Part shown: positions 41,316 through 53,082 of the stretch, in pieces
How positions within the stretch are numbered: position 1 is the first letter of the stretch
Layout of the letters: each line of letters starts with the position of its first letter
NCBI RefSeq assembly: GCF_000003815.2
Contig: NC_049984.1
Span: 28,022,089-28,086,088 of the forward strand
Direction: 5' to 3'
Source of the DNA: Branchiostoma floridae
Taxonomy: Eukaryota > Chordata > Leptocardii > Amphioxiformes > Branchiostomatidae
Length of the DNA: 64,000 nucleotides
The notes under the pieces: model-generated
Told to the model about the DNA's origin: nothing
What the model saw: the letters and a program-made list of their open reading frames with translations, nothing else
The model's database searches: none
Made by a program: the position numbers and the translations under genes

Positions 41316-44100
41316 CAACTGGGAATTAGTACGTGATAAAATAGAATCCGTTGCAATGATTCAAAATTGTTCTGGCTGATGGTGATTTCCTGGGGAGACA
41401 TTTCCCCAGCTCATACGACAAGAAGCGAACCTTGTGGCTACCATACAAGCCACCAAACACCTGATGAAGCTAGTATAGCAACACTGCGATGGCACAAGTA
41501 GAGATGGTAAGAAGGTTGTTGGGTTCCAAGCTTGTACGGCTAAATGACGAACTGAGACACTTGGGGTACCAGAGACACTTGGGGTACCAGAGGTACCAAT
41601 TGGAGAATCAGGTGATCAACTCAACGCATTCAAATTTATCCTTGACAAGATGGCCAGCAGCATCCCTGCTGTTTAACAGTCATGACAGGAAGGGTGGGCC
41701 CCTTCCCTTGTTCCCACGCGAGGTAAGTTTTAGTTTGAAAATACCGATAGTTCTGTACACCAGGAAATGTACAATATTCTTGATTTTGTTTCTTGAATTG
41801 TATTGAAAATGCACCAAACCTGGTCATTGCAAAGTTTTCCAAAAGCAAACCTTGTGTATTATGGAAATTTTTAATTACTTCCACAAAATAGTAATCATAG
41901 CATAAGTTTTAAAAGGGTTGTTTCATTTTATTCTTCAAGACGAGGATTTTAATCAATCGTATTATCAATTTCTAAGGCTAATCTCAAACATTAACTGCAT
42001 ACACTCAGTATTGTTAAGACAGGTTTTGCCCACCTTGGCTAATTAACTGACCTGGAAACTTTCTGGTGTAATAAATGTTTACCTGGTGGTAATATGTAAA
42101 AATCTCAAATTACTGGTCATGTATCATGTCCATAAGATTTAGTCTGACTTCATGGTTTCACATAAATATCATGATATTTAAATTATATGAATAATAAGCA
42201 CTGCTGCATTTTATCGCTTTTAGGCTCTTGGTGCATCGCTCAGGTATATCTAATTGAAGTAAATTTGGTATGTATGTATTCATCAATAAGTACTCTATAA
42301 CAATCAGGGGGGTACATGCTTGCTGATCCAATAATAACAAGGATATTCTTTAATATGTTAAAAATATTGACAAAAATGGCATATTGGCAATATTCATGAA
42401 GGTCTTGTTAAGTCCTAGTGACTTTACAATGTACATTCCTACTTGGATGTTGTAGCACCACATGTCTACTTTCTAAAAATGTCTTTTATGACCGCAAAAT
42501 ATATTGCATATGGTTGCACCTTCTGAAATAGAAAAAAATTACTAATATTCAAGTTTTGGCTCCTCCATGGGTGAAATTTGATATCTTTGTTTGGACAAGT
42601 GGACAATAAGGGCAATTAACTTGTCAACTTAGGGCACTGACAGTAGGGTAGCTGAGCACCTGAGGAAAACAATAGCCAGGTGTTCACACCTTTGCTTGAA
42701 AGTGGCATAGGTGACAGACAGCTTGGCTTGGGTTATATCAACAAAACACAAACATGGCTGTAATTTAGTGTAAACAAGGAATATGTTTATAATACAAGAA
42801 TTGTTATGAAGCATGGATTTCAAAATACAATATGTACACAGAAGACATAACTGTCTATCAAAGATATGTTTGCAATCAGAAACAAAATTCTCCTTGAAAC
42901 AAATGGAAGATGCTCATGTACACTGAAGTTACTTGAATCAAACTGTTAAAAGCTCCTTGCTTGAATGTGTGTTTACAATTACATGTGTATTTTTGTCACT
43001 TCAATACTGTACACAAGACTTATTGGCAGACAACCACTCAACATGTCTCCCAGATTCCTTTGAGTTTGATTGCAAGTCGCAATCATATTTAAATTCAAAA
43101 TATGCCAACAAGTGACATAAAAGACAGTGTTGCTAGAGAAGAGACCTATTTTCTCCGGATATGCGTGTCGTGCACTTGTGCTCAGAGTCTCAAAAAGTGT
43201 GTGTGTGGTAGGTGACGTAACCGTAGTATATCAAAACAGACTATTGGTACAACAGTTTTCATCTGAGCGTTGTTTTCTATCAAATACCTTGTTTTGAAAT
43301 AAAAATCGATTATCAAAACAAACAAAGCCGGCATCAGATCCAGGAAAGAACATGGGGAATTATCAAACTATTGGTCAGCTTAATTGGTCAGATTACACCC
43401 TGGTTGAATTTGGTTTTCTTTATAAGATTCTGTCGGGCTATTTGTAAATAGAGTGGTCAAATTTGATGAAACCGTGAATCAATCAGTGTGTAAGTTATTA
43501 GAAATACTCCTAAACCCAGGAAATCCTTTGTCAATCATAATACACATCCAGCACCAATCCCAGACAGTCTGATATTTCACACTCCACAGGAGGACAGGTA
43601 TCACCTCACCTGGTCCACTGGCACCCTCCCTGCATTGTTATCACACTGGGCGGGGAGGGGGTAATTATCGAACAATAGGGGAAATGAGGAAAATTCAGGG
43701 TCAAAGGTTGTATCTATGTGTTGCTAGGGCAGCCAACGCCCGCTTTGCTGGGGGTCTTGAGATATGTCTTAGTCGCACTGAGCAATTTATGTCCAGGCGG
43801 AGGTCACGTGTCAGGAGCAGAAGCGCCCCTTATTGGTGACGACTGAAGACGCGAGGCAGGATTCTAGGTGTGTTGAAGTGCCCGTACTACATACACATCT
43901 CACGTCATCTATGGAAGTGGATCTAGTGCTTGGCCTATGTAGCAAATGTAAACATCTATGAAACCATTGATTAAAGCAATTGATACCTTAAAACAAGTGC
44001 TTTCCTGTACATACATTTTGATGGATGTTTTAAGCATCGTCCAACATAACTGTTAACTAAGTCAAAACCTACAAAATTACAAAGTGAATACGTTTGTTCA
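41316..44100. other. Long AT-rich region without a supported gene
   Basis: Contains an 18 bp tandem copy (gacacttggggtaccaga, 41550-41590). Otherwise no coding block, repeat or structured element that I can support. Confidence 0.4.
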
Positions 44101-44172
44101 GGTCGACGAGGCAGAGGAATGGTTGCAGGAGGACGAAACGCGTTCGAAACGTACTTCCGTCGGCTTGTTATG
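44101..44172 (+). ncRNA. Second hammerhead-like motif, degenerate
   Basis: gtcgacgaggcag, a hairpin, then CGAAACGTACTTCCGTCGGC and TTGTTATG. It shares the 3' half with 29050-29085 (gaaacgtactcccgtcggct). The CTGATGA core is altered (CGACGAG). Probably a relic of a Penelope-like element. Confidence 0.25.
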
Positions 44173-44221
44173 TGGTAGTGGTATAACCTAGTGGTAGTAT
44201 AACAATCTCTGTGGTACTCAT

Positions 44222-44534
44222 TTGATGCCCTTCCTTATTACCTTAAAGGAACTGCAGTTTACAGTCAAACGAGGGAAAACAACTCACCAAAAGCTGGGGC
44301 AAACCTTGGGTGTAGACAGCTTACTGGTGACAAATGAGGCCCTTGCTGTTGCCGTGCCTGATGTCTCTGATGCCACTATCCGGGAGCACCTGAAAGCCAG
44401 CGACCAAGGCCTGTCAACATCCACATCACGCAAAGTGAAACCGAGGTCTGGAATTAGAAAGAAGATCAAAAAGCGCTTCACCTCTTTCAATTGGGACAGT
44501 TTCACAACAGAACAACAGGATGACATAATGAGAT
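44222..44534 (+). CDS. Exon of an unknown gene (spliced)
   Basis: The open frame extends upstream as far as 44222; a more likely exon start is after ttaccttaaag at about 44251. It reads VKRGKTTHQKLGQTLGVDSL, VPDVSDATIREHLKAS and IRKKIKKRFTSFNWDSFTTE, ending at a consensus donor (AGAT|GTAAGT). The phase (1) matches the next short exon. Helix-rich and basic. Family unknown; the good splice sites and unbroken frame favour a live or recent gene. Confidence 0.45.
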
Positions 44535-44651
44535 GTAAGTAATATTACGTACTAGAGTTGGGTACATTTGTTAGCAAGTACAGGATATTTCCCACAAAGA
44601 TTATAATAGAATGACTTCATTCACAATATTTTTTAATTCTATCATTATCAG

Positions 44652-44690
44652 GTCTACCAACCAATCAAGCTGATGCAACATCTGATGGCT
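44652..44690 (+). CDS. 39 bp micro-exon following the exon above
   Basis: Acceptor ctatcattatcag, donor GGCT|GTAAGT. Joined in phase it gives RCLPTNQADATSDG without a stop. The length (multiple of 3) and phase agreement support it. Confidence 0.4.
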
Positions 44691-45904
44691 GTAAGTATAC
44701 ATAAGCCACATATCAAATATCATCTGATTTTTCTCCATTATGGTTAAATTAGCAGTCTTGTTGTCATGCCATCGATTAAAGGGATGGTAAACTCGAGAAG
44801 AAGCTGTTACTTTCCAATATTATTTAGATTGTGTATCAATAAATTCATAATCAGCCTACTTTTTTCAGAATTCCACTTGTGGTGAATTACGCAATGTGTG
44901 CTTGTAAAATGCACTAAATCCATCTGCATTTAATGACAATAATCTTTATTGCACAATGATATCTATGCCCAACAAGGGCTAAATGCATTCATAATCAGAT
45001 ATCTATCAGGAAATACTTAACACTCTCCACTCGTTCTCATTGAAATGTAAAAAATGACAATTTTTTTTCGAAAAATAAATCTGCTTATTTTTCAGTGAAA
45101 CCAACCTGTTTGTTTAGGAAAATCCCTTTTTTAACCATAGCCAAAAAATGGTAAGTTATTATTTTCTTACCCATTGGTTATGTATTACAGGGCAGATAAC
45201 CGGTAACGTTTGTTACAACAGTAAACTTAACCTATTTTTCTTCAAATGATTAACATTTTTGGCTACATCATTGAGATATAAGTAGACATCCTTAGGGACA
45301 TGTAAAAAGCAGGCAGCATTTTTACACCAGGAAATGCCCCGAAACTGTATGGCCTGTAATGGTCTTGTTTCATGTAAACGTTGTTGATTGTAACCAGTGT
45401 ATTGAGACCAGTGTATTTCCCCAGTGTATTTAGAGCTCCTGACATTTTTAACTTGTGTAATGTTATATGAATTGGAAAGTTTCCCACGCAATTCAGCCAT
45501 TGGCTGCAATGTGGCAACTGTGACTTCTGAATAAACCATTATTAAAAGCTTAGAAAGCATTCAACAATCGTAAAGTTTGTTACAGTCATTTCTGTACAAC
45601 ATTTTGTGAAGGAAGATGGAATACAATGATGTATATAAAATACTGTAATGGCAGTCAATGACCTTTTCTTGTTACTTTAGGAAGCCAGAAAAACTGTTAA
45701 GTGTCACAAAAACGGCCATTTCTAGCCTTAACGTTGATAATATAACCGTGGTAACCAGCGTAATCGTGGTGGTAATGTTTCTTACCGAATTTGGCGACAT
45801 GCATAAACCACATTACACAGCTTCCAAGATCAATGACAGTAGCAAACTGACGTGATCGGCCAAAGGTTTGGTTTCACTCGCTGAACAATCATTATACAAG
45901 CTAC
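44691..45904. other. Intron-like AT-rich DNA
   Basis: No supported exon. Candidate acceptors near 44870 and 45680 lead into short frames only. The minus ORFs at 45213-45560 have no motif. Confidence 0.35.
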
Positions 45905-46060
45905 ATGGGAAGGGGATGGGAGGATAAATCCTGGGTCAGCAGGGTTGGTAAAACAACAGTTTTTAATAACAAAGGGTGTAATGAACGCGCTTTAGTCGAG
46001 GTAGATAATTAGTAACACAAGCTCTCTAGCCGGCTGGGCTTAATGACCCATATTAGTGTT
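45905..46060 (+). repeat. Dispersed repeat, second copy of 22540-22670
   Basis: See shared words (caaagggt.taatgaa, agtcgag). An ATTC tetranucleotide run follows at 46083-46100. Confidence 0.45.
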
Positions 46061-46341
46061 TATTGATGACCATTAAAGGTCTTCATTCATTCATTCATTA
46101 ACGCTTTTACAATCTTACATAATCATGTGGCCCATGTCACTGACATAATTAACAATACATTATATTGGTGACTCACAGCTGTATAAGATATGAAATTAGC
46201 ATACTGAAGGCTGGTTTAAATGTTGACAAAATTTCTATTGCTTTATACATGTGTAGCACCTTATTAAATATATGAAAGTATTTAAATACTTTCTTTTTCC
46301 CTTAGTGGGTCTGTTATAAGCCTTCTTACCCATGGAAAATT

Positions 46342-46608
46342 ATGTCATCAATGTGGATCAGCAATCAGGCTGCTGAGTGGGTGGAAGACGATTGGCTCTG
46401 TCTTGACTACTGGAAACAGAACAAAGCTGACGCCAGGAAAAGAGTCCACCACCATATTTGCCATACTATCTATACCACGGCTACTCGAGGGAGGCTGATC
46501 GTAAGATCCGATAGTGCTGTACTTTCTGTGGATACAATGTCTGCCAAGACCACTCCACTCCAAGTATTTGATGTAATAAATGTTTGTTCTATTGTTGACA
46601 AATTCTGA
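46342..46608 (+). other. ORF in a dispersed repeat
   Basis: The ORF reads AAEWVEDDWLCLDYWKQNKA. DNA at 46426-46480 matches 7300-7350. Not recognised; likely part of an element. Confidence 0.3.
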
Positions 46609-46817
46609 GTCATAAATTTTCACTGCACATGAAAAAAATTGGCATTCATTTTTGCTATGAATCAAGTTTGAGATTGACAAGGTTATAAATTGAACCTTTC
46701 GTTTCATACCTCTATATTTAGAAAATTTCAAATGCATGCTTCATTTAAGGCTATTTTAATGCACTCCTATGGCTTATCTAAGATTATAATTATACATTTT
46801 GAATTGAGGATCAATCC

Positions 46818-46961
46818 ATGGAAGGGCAACGCATAACAAATCATAGTGGCAAAGAAACGTGCGCCACTCACATGTGGGCTGTGGGGTATGATGAGCAGAC
46901 GATCATGGCCAGGACGGGCCACCGCAGAACAGTAATGACTTTGCTCACTCCGATGCGGTAA
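46818..46961 (+). pseudogene. Crypton-like tyrosine recombinase C-terminal fragment
   Basis: ATG at 46818, 47 codons, too short for most gene finders. It reads ITNHSGKETCATHMWAVGYD, EQTIMARTGHRR. The order N-H-S-x-(R/K)-x-T ... G-x-x-E/D-x-x-I ... T-G-H-R is the end of the catalytic domain of tyrosine recombinases of Crypton type and their domesticated relatives (DUF3504-like), just before the nucleophile Tyr. The segment after TGHRR lacks the expected Tyr, and the catalytic Arg of the HSGR box is Lys-Glu here. Fragment, inactive. Confidence 0.55.
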
Positions 46962-47125
46962 AGGATGCAGTTACCACTGGTAATCATCCCCATAAATTAG
47001 AATAAAAGTACCTAGTCAACCTAAGGTTGGTAAAACGATACCTTGTGTATAACGTCTTGTTAATTTCTGTTATATCATAAACATGAGAACGCCAACGATT
47101 TCTTCGTTGGAAGAAAACTTTACAG

Positions 47126-47410
47126 GCTAAGGACGGAAACGGGGCATGGCGCGGTGTGAAGGTCATCACACACCATCTACAGCTGCTAGAAAAGCAGCAC
47201 CTGTTGGAGGCTGATGAGCCTGTGGTGAGCTTCAGATATGGTGTGGATGGTCGGCCACAAGCCAATAATACTGTCATAGGAGCCGTTATGGCTTGTATTG
47301 CACCAGTGAGGGACCTTGAGGAGGCGAGGAGACGCCCTCACTTGGTCCGAGATGAATACTGCGTGTTTGTGTCCAAGTCGCAGCCAAGTAAAACAAATAT
47401 GGTCCGATAA
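47126..47410 (+). CDS. Exon-like block, transposon-linked, unknown
   Basis: The acceptor gaaaactttacag opens AKDGNGAWRGVKVITHHLQ, LEADEPVVSFRYGVDGRPQA and APVRDLEEARRRP, ending with a stop. The F-R-x-G-x-D-G-R segment recalls a block preceding the GDHGAGSFKM block in the repetitive gene family at 6588, but the match is not strong. Confidence 0.35.
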   Translation, partial: AKDGNGAWRGVKVITHHLQLLEKQHLLEADEPVVSFRYGVDGRPQANNTVIGAVMACIAPVRDLEEARRRPHLVRDEYCVFVSKSQPSKTNMVR

Positions 47411-47579
47411 CGAAACAAATCTGGTAGGAGCTCAGGCTGAGATGGAGGAGATATAAAAATTGAATGAGCACCAGATAGGTGAGACCAAGCTGACGAAGAA
47501 CGTGGATTGGAGATTCAACCCACCATTGAACAGGCTCACACATATGAGGAGTCTGGGAGCGCCAAATACGCTCCATAAG

Positions 47580-48948
47580 GCTAGGGTCACAATTGGCCCG
47601 GTGCCCGTCAGGGATGTAGCCCCGGCCGGGCTCTGAAGTCGGGCGGACACCGGCTGTTTACCGGCTGTCGTGGTCACAATCAAACGTTTCCTTCACGCTG
47701 CCCCATGGGGGTCCCGGAGTGTTCCGGCGGGCACCCCGTCATTTTTCTTTAAAAAATTTCCACCTTCCTAGGTTCGTCTCCGGCAGACACCCGTCAGATG
47801 TTCTGACGGTGTCCTGTAGTCACCCCTGCGGGGTCCGACAGGGTAACGTTTGTCTCTCACAGCCCGGTGGGGCAGTTGTAGGGTCCCTGCCGCATGCCCT
47901 GCGAACAACGGCAGGGAACCAGGCAGGCTCCTGGTGGGCACTCTTTAAGGGGTATAAAAACAAGCATTGCCTGCATTCACTTAAGGTAGTACATCATTGA
48001 ACTTGGAGTACTGGTGCGGTACGTCGGGGTCCGTTCACTGCGGCACGGTTTTTTTCGCCAACTTTTCCTCGCACTCGCACTGACGTGCGGCACTGTTACG
48101 TTTCTAAACTAAACTAAATAAACATGTTATTGGAATTTTTAATGTCGGCGGATGACTTGCCAAACTGTTGAGGCCTATATTATTATATTTGTAAAACGAA
48201 AAAAAATGGCTTATGGGTCCGAATGACTGCAAGTTTGGCGTTCCGTCGGCCAATTGCAGAGGAAACGTCCTTCTTCAGCCAAACATCTTTCTTCAGCTTG
48301 TTTCTATAGTCTGGGGTTGTAATATCGTAAAAAACATAGAAGCTTTCTATGAAGGAGGCTATCTGTTCGTCCTGCTTCTCAGTGATGCAGCCTATTATGT
48401 GGTCTGTTGCGTGGTGTGTTGTCCTATCCCCCTCAGTTCAGCCCTTGTCTGCAGAAGTTTCTGTTGCTGAATTCTTCCGCCTGCCTAGTGGGCTAAGGGC
48501 TGTTTCCCCTGGTCTTCTCCTTTCCCTTGGTATAGCGCTATGCACTTAACTCCACTGTAATACGAGAACTGTGTGATACGTGTAAGTTCACGGCTTTTGT
48601 CCTTTCACGTGATCTGTGACGTCACATATTTGACCCGGTGTTACGAATTACACACTTTTATTCCGTAAACCTGGTCTTTGACGTAACGAATTTATTCCGA
48701 CAGACTGCCGGCAACCGGAGGGGTCCCTCTCGGTGTTGTCACGATTAGGTCGCGGGGTGGTTGTACGAGCGGGTCCCTGGTTCATTTTAACTCAGACTTA
48801 AATTGAACCAGGGTCCCGGCCGGGCCTCAAAATACCCCGGCAGCCGCGAGGTGTCCCACAGGGCAACGCAGGGGTCACGCCCGAAAGTGCCAAAAAACAG
48901 CCCGTGAATTGCCCGGCAGGGCCCCTTTTTCGAATTGTGACCTAAGCC
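47580..48948 (-). mobile_element. PIF/Harbinger-type element, no DDE transposase
   Basis: The terminal inverted repeats GGCTAGGGTCACAATT (47580) and AATTGTGACCTAAGCC (48948) match at 14 of 16 positions and are flanked on both sides by the trinucleotide TAA (47577-47579, 48949-48951). This is the target-site signature of PIF/Harbinger. GC-rich subterminal repeats (cccggc-type) lie inside both ends. The one recognisable gene is an MADF protein on the minus strand, which fits because these elements carry a Myb/MADF accessory gene beside the transposase. At 1369 bp, with the transposase missing, it is an internally deleted copy. Confidence 0.7.
48183..48437 (-). pseudogene. MADF-domain accessory protein of the Harbinger element
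   Basis: The minus frame of 85 codons reads ITEKQDEQIASFIESFYVFY, then DITTPDYRNKLKKD and VWLKKDVSSAIGR. The F-x-x-Y-D-x-x-x-P-D-Y-R-N-K-x-x-K core, with W and the following helix, is the start of an MADF domain (a Myb-type DNA-binding fold). The last third of the domain is replaced by unrelated codons after IGRR, so a frameshift truncates it. In Harbinger elements this protein helps the transposase enter the nucleus and bind the ends. Confidence 0.6.
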
Positions 48949-49169
48949 TAAGACAGGTTCTCAATGTGATAAGCAAGCAGAAACCACAACCCTGGTTGCT
49001 TTCTATCCAAAAGAGACATTGAATCAGCCTTCCGTTTAATACCTATCCACCCTAGCGATCACCATCTGTTAGGATCCTACTGGAACGGAAACTTTTATTA
49101 TGACAAATGTCTCCCCACGGGTTGCTCCACGTCTTGTGCCATCTTCGAATCATTTAGTTCCGCGCTGTT
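48949..49169. other. No supported gene
   Basis: Short spacer. Confidence 0.4.
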
Positions 49170-49583
49170 TTGTCAGTTCAAGCTTCATCTGGAGACGCCT
49201 TGGTGGTGGTCCCCTTGGCGGCAGGAGAGAACCTGCGACAGATGCATCTAGGTGATTCTGACTTTGGGTCCATTCTGTGGGTGTTAGAAGCAGGAGACAC
49301 GGAAGAAGCAGCAAGGCCGACACCGCCGAGTAGACATGGCATCCGTTATTGGGATGATCGTGAGCGGCTGGAGATTAAGGACGGCATGCTGTACAGAAGA
49401 GACTGTGTTAAGAAGTCAGGCGGGAAGAGGAGGAGAGCCCCTCTTGTGCACGCAGACCCCTGTTTCTGGTGGGAATTAGGGCACAGACGGACTTCCTTGG
49501 CACAACGGCCAGGCCGTACTGTCCTGGAGAAGTTGGTCAACAGACTCGGGAGTTCAAAGGAGAACACTTGGCACCTTTCTTGA
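49170..49583 (+). pseudogene. Ty3/Gypsy integrase N-terminal fragment
   Basis: The open frame reads MHLGDSDFGSILWVLEAGDT, then SRHGIRYWDDRERLEIKDGM and LYRRDC. The W-x-x-x-x-x-L-x-x-x-x-G-x-L-Y-R-R pattern is the segment just ahead of the His2Cys2 zinc domain of Gypsy integrase, after RNase H. The zinc domain itself cannot be read; the frame runs on into GHRRTSLAQRPGR, probably shifted. Isolated fragment. Confidence 0.55.
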
Positions 49584-49935
49584 AAGTTAATTCCATTACG
49601 AGTGTCACACCACATGACAGTTTTTTTATAGTCTTTGTCAGTTTGACAATTATATATTGTCTGCACATACAGGTTTGCGCATCTGTCTCCAAGGCCATGA
49701 CAGAAACCACCCTGAAAACAAGTTCCTGGAATATAACCGGCAATACACAGAAAATGGAAATACCACCTGGCGCGGTGCGTCCCACCAAAGTATTTTTCAA
49801 TGTGGCATAATGCTTGTTAGGGTTGTAAGCAATGAAGGTCTTCCATGGATTTACAAGCCTTGTCAACTTCTTTAGGCCAAGGGAATCTGTTGTACTTTTA
49901 CAGAATGTATATTAAGTATAAGGTAGTTTTAAACC

Positions 49936-50163
49936 ATGGATCCAACACAGAGGAAAATTGCGACAGAACGCGAGAAGGAGCGAGCGTTGAAGATAAGGCA
50001 GCAATTCCAGGTTTTACAGACAATCCTCTTCCCGTTCACGACAACGAGAATGTCTCGTGCGTGCATCCTGCAGACGGCGATCAACAGGTTGTCAGGAATG
50101 CCAACTCAGACGACTTGGTTCACCACAGCCGCTACACCGACGATCAAACAAGAACATCACCAG
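49936..50163 (+). CDS. bHLH transcription factor first exon (AP-4-like)
   Basis: The ATG at 49936 is in strong context (aaaccatgg). It reads MDPTQRKIATEREKERALKI, RQQFQVLQTIL, a short loop, RMSRACILQTAINRLSGM, and ends at a donor CACCAG|GTCAGT. The basic region has Glu and Arg at the E-x-x-R DNA-contact positions (EKERALKI), helix 1 has F-x-x-L, and helix 2 has S-R-x-x-I-L-x-x-A-I. The best resemblance is to the AP-4 (TFAP4) class. The loop is short (PFTTTRMS). The frame is unbroken over 76 codons. Later exons are not visible downstream, where an antisense LINE begins at about 50335 within the presumed first intron. Confidence 0.5.
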
Positions 50164-50334
50164 GTCAGTAATATCTACATGGTAAGAACTATTGACCAGA
50201 CAACAGAATTTTATGTCTTCAACCTCACACATAAAACTAAGGGCATACCCCGCCGCGCGTGCTAGTACGTACACTCCATGACCCACAAGGTAGGCAATCC
50301 ATTGAGATCTGGGTGCTGACAAAACTTATTGTCC

Positions 50335-52091
50335 ATTTTTTTTTTTTAACAAAACTTTTCCGTGTCCGCCACGGCACTTTATTCTATTTACTCAGCTCTG
50401 TACAGGGAGCATAGGGACATAAACGTGTTGTGTACATCGTCGAGTAGCAATTGTCTCGGGTTGTCTTTCCATCGTATCCAAGAAATATAAATTGAGTACT
50501 TGGCAATGGTCAGCAATGTAATGTTACATTTGTTATGTTCCAACAGTACATTTTTAACAGATTGATTGTCTTAAGTATTATTTATCCTATCCCAAAATTT
50601 CCTTAGTCTAGTGCATTCTAAAAACATGTGTTGATAGACAAATATCACAAAAAGGACTGTATACATTTCCAGACGTATCTCTTATTTTCCACTTGTTTAG
50701 GAGGTACCTGCAAGGAAGTATTTTATGGAGCAATTTGAAATCAAATTCACGGAGCTTATTGTATCTGATATAATATATAGCTTTCCATTCAAGATTAGGG
50801 GTTACAGAATCCCAATATGCTTGGGCAGTAGGTCTAACAACATTTTCCATGAGACTAACAGAATACAAGTATCTACTGTTAAGTGTATCAAGTGAAATCT
50901 TGCTGGAATTGAACCATACACAATTGCCATATAATGTTTCGCGACCAGTACAATCGTTTTCATCAGTCCAGCTATAGCCTATAGCTCTTTTGACCTGCAT
51001 ATATTCACTCATCCAGTTTCTTTTGTCACTTAGCTTTCTTAACAATATATCAGATGCTACATATTCAGAGTTTTCACAAAAGTCATTTACATAAATCAAT
51101 CCGCTCCTAATCCAGTGTTCAAAGAACTATGTGCTGTTATTAAACTTGTAGTTTTTGTTACACCAAATTATTTCTTGTCTTTGTCTTACAAAGTCTGTTT
51201 TCCCCCCTCCAAGTTCGTGCCAGGTCAATACTACCTGTCTATAGAAAGGAGGGAGCACTCTAAGAGAAGGAGCATCTCCTCCTTTACAAAAATTGAAGCG
51301 GAAGAGAAAGAGAAATCATTTCCAAAATGATTAATAAAGTGTAATGGTATAAGATGCCAGTGGCGCTCTTTAGTGTCATCGAGTGCCGACTGCATTAGTC
51401 TTTTAACCCACACAGCCTGTAGGCTACTGCGTTTTGAATATATATCAACCATTTTTAACCCTCCTTCTTGGTAATTTGAGTACAGCACTCTTCTTTTTAT
51501 TTTGTCCGGTTTGCGGTTCCATAGAAAAGAGAAACATGCCTTTTCAATACGTCAAGGCCCAGTCAGGTGTTGAGATCATGGACATATTATAAATTGATTG
51601 AGAGATAGCTAATGTTTTTATAATCAGTACTTTACCGTAAAGGGTTAATTTGCGACTAAGTCATTTTAAAAGCATATTTTCCAAGTTATCTATTCTTTTT
51701 TCCCAATTCAAAGTCTCACACTCTTCCTCTGACAAACCATAGTAAATTCCAAGGGATTTAATGGGTCTATTTGGCCAGTCGATTCCGAAGAGAGTGTCTC
51801 TTCGTCCTCGATTGGCCCCAATCCACATAGCTTCACACTTTCTACGATTTAGTGTAGGTCCAGCCACATTGCTAAAGTCATCTACAATCTGTAAGGCATT
51901 TCTTATAGAATCATCACCACAAAGAGTAAGAGTTGTATCATCTGCAACTTGACTTATCTTTAGTTCAAACATAACATCATTAAATCTCAACATTAATACC
52001 CTTGACTGTGCGCGTTTGTCGAATTTTAGTAGCAAGAATTTTCACTACCAGGTTGAAATATAGGGCTGACAGAGACATCCCTGTCTGATTC
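50335..52091 (-). mobile_element. L1/Tx1-type LINE, 3' two-thirds, antisense
   Basis: Minus-strand reading in order: LYFNLVVKILATKIRQTRTV (52091-51980), KISQVADDTTLTL with the ADD catalytic pair, LNRRKCEAMWIGANRG, WPNRPIKSLGIYYG, then GGLKMVDIYSKRSSLQAVWV (51488-51231), then WKAIYYIRYNKLREFDFKLL, HKILPCRYLLNKWKI and FCDIC (51099-50608). These are RT palm, thumb and C-terminal zinc-like blocks of an L1-type ORF2. At its 3' end is a T run on the + strand (50336-50348), the copy of its poly(A) tail. Frame breaks occur; the 5' part lies in the gap at 52092-53055. Confidence 0.8.
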
Positions 52092-53055
52092 NNNNNNNNN
52101 NNNNNNNNNNNNNNNNNNNNNNNNNNNNNNNNNNNNNNNNNNNNNNNNNNNNNNNNNNNNNNNNNNNNNNNNNNNNNNNNNNNNNNNNNNNNNNNNNNNN
52201 NNNNNNNNNNNNNNNNNNNNNNNNNNNNNNNNNNNNNNNNNNNNNNNNNNNNNNNNNNNNNNNNNNNNNNNNNNNNNNNNNNNNNNNNNNNNNNNNNNNN
52301 NNNNNNNNNNNNNNNNNNNNNNNNNNNNNNNNNNNNNNNNNNNNNNNNNNNNNNNNNNNNNNNNNNNNNNNNNNNNNNNNNNNNNNNNNNNNNNNNNNNN
52401 NNNNNNNNNNNNNNNNNNNNNNNNNNNNNNNNNNNNNNNNNNNNNNNNNNNNNNNNNNNNNNNNNNNNNNNNNNNNNNNNNNNNNNNNNNNNNNNNNNNN
52501 NNNNNNNNNNNNNNNNNNNNNNNNNNNNNNNNNNNNNNNNNNNNNNNNNNNNNNNNNNNNNNNNNNNNNNNNNNNNNNNNNNNNNNNNNNNNNNNNNNNN
52601 NNNNNNNNNNNNNNNNNNNNNNNNNNNNNNNNNNNNNNNNNNNNNNNNNNNNNNNNNNNNNNNNNNNNNNNNNNNNNNNNNNNNNNNNNNNNNNNNNNNN
52701 NNNNNNNNNNNNNNNNNNNNNNNNNNNNNNNNNNNNNNNNNNNNNNNNNNNNNNNNNNNNNNNNNNNNNNNNNNNNNNNNNNNNNNNNNNNNNNNNNNNN
52801 NNNNNNNNNNNNNNNNNNNNNNNNNNNNNNNNNNNNNNNNNNNNNNNNNNNNNNNNNNNNNNNNNNNNNNNNNNNNNNNNNNNNNNNNNNNNNNNNNNNN
52901 NNNNNNNNNNNNNNNNNNNNNNNNNNNNNNNNNNNNNNNNNNNNNNNNNNNNNNNNNNNNNNNNNNNNNNNNNNNNNNNNNNNNNNNNNNNNNNNNNNNN
53001 NNNNNNNNNNNNNNNNNNNNNNNNNNNNNNNNNNNNNNNNNNNNNNNNNNNNNNN
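52092..53055. other. Assembly gap (N)
   Basis: 964 Ns between a LINE and a minisatellite. Confidence 0.95.
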
Positions 53056-53082
53056 TTTTCAACCAGCAATACTTAAACCATT

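Noticed and set aside
47948-47966. TATA-like ggtataaaaaca as a promoter
   Set aside because: It lies inside the Harbinger element on the + strand, while the only recognisable gene of the element runs on the minus strand; no start or product is supported.
49346-49866. Minus ORFs of about 106-109 codons
   Set aside because: They overlap the + strand Gypsy integrase fragment and have no motif.
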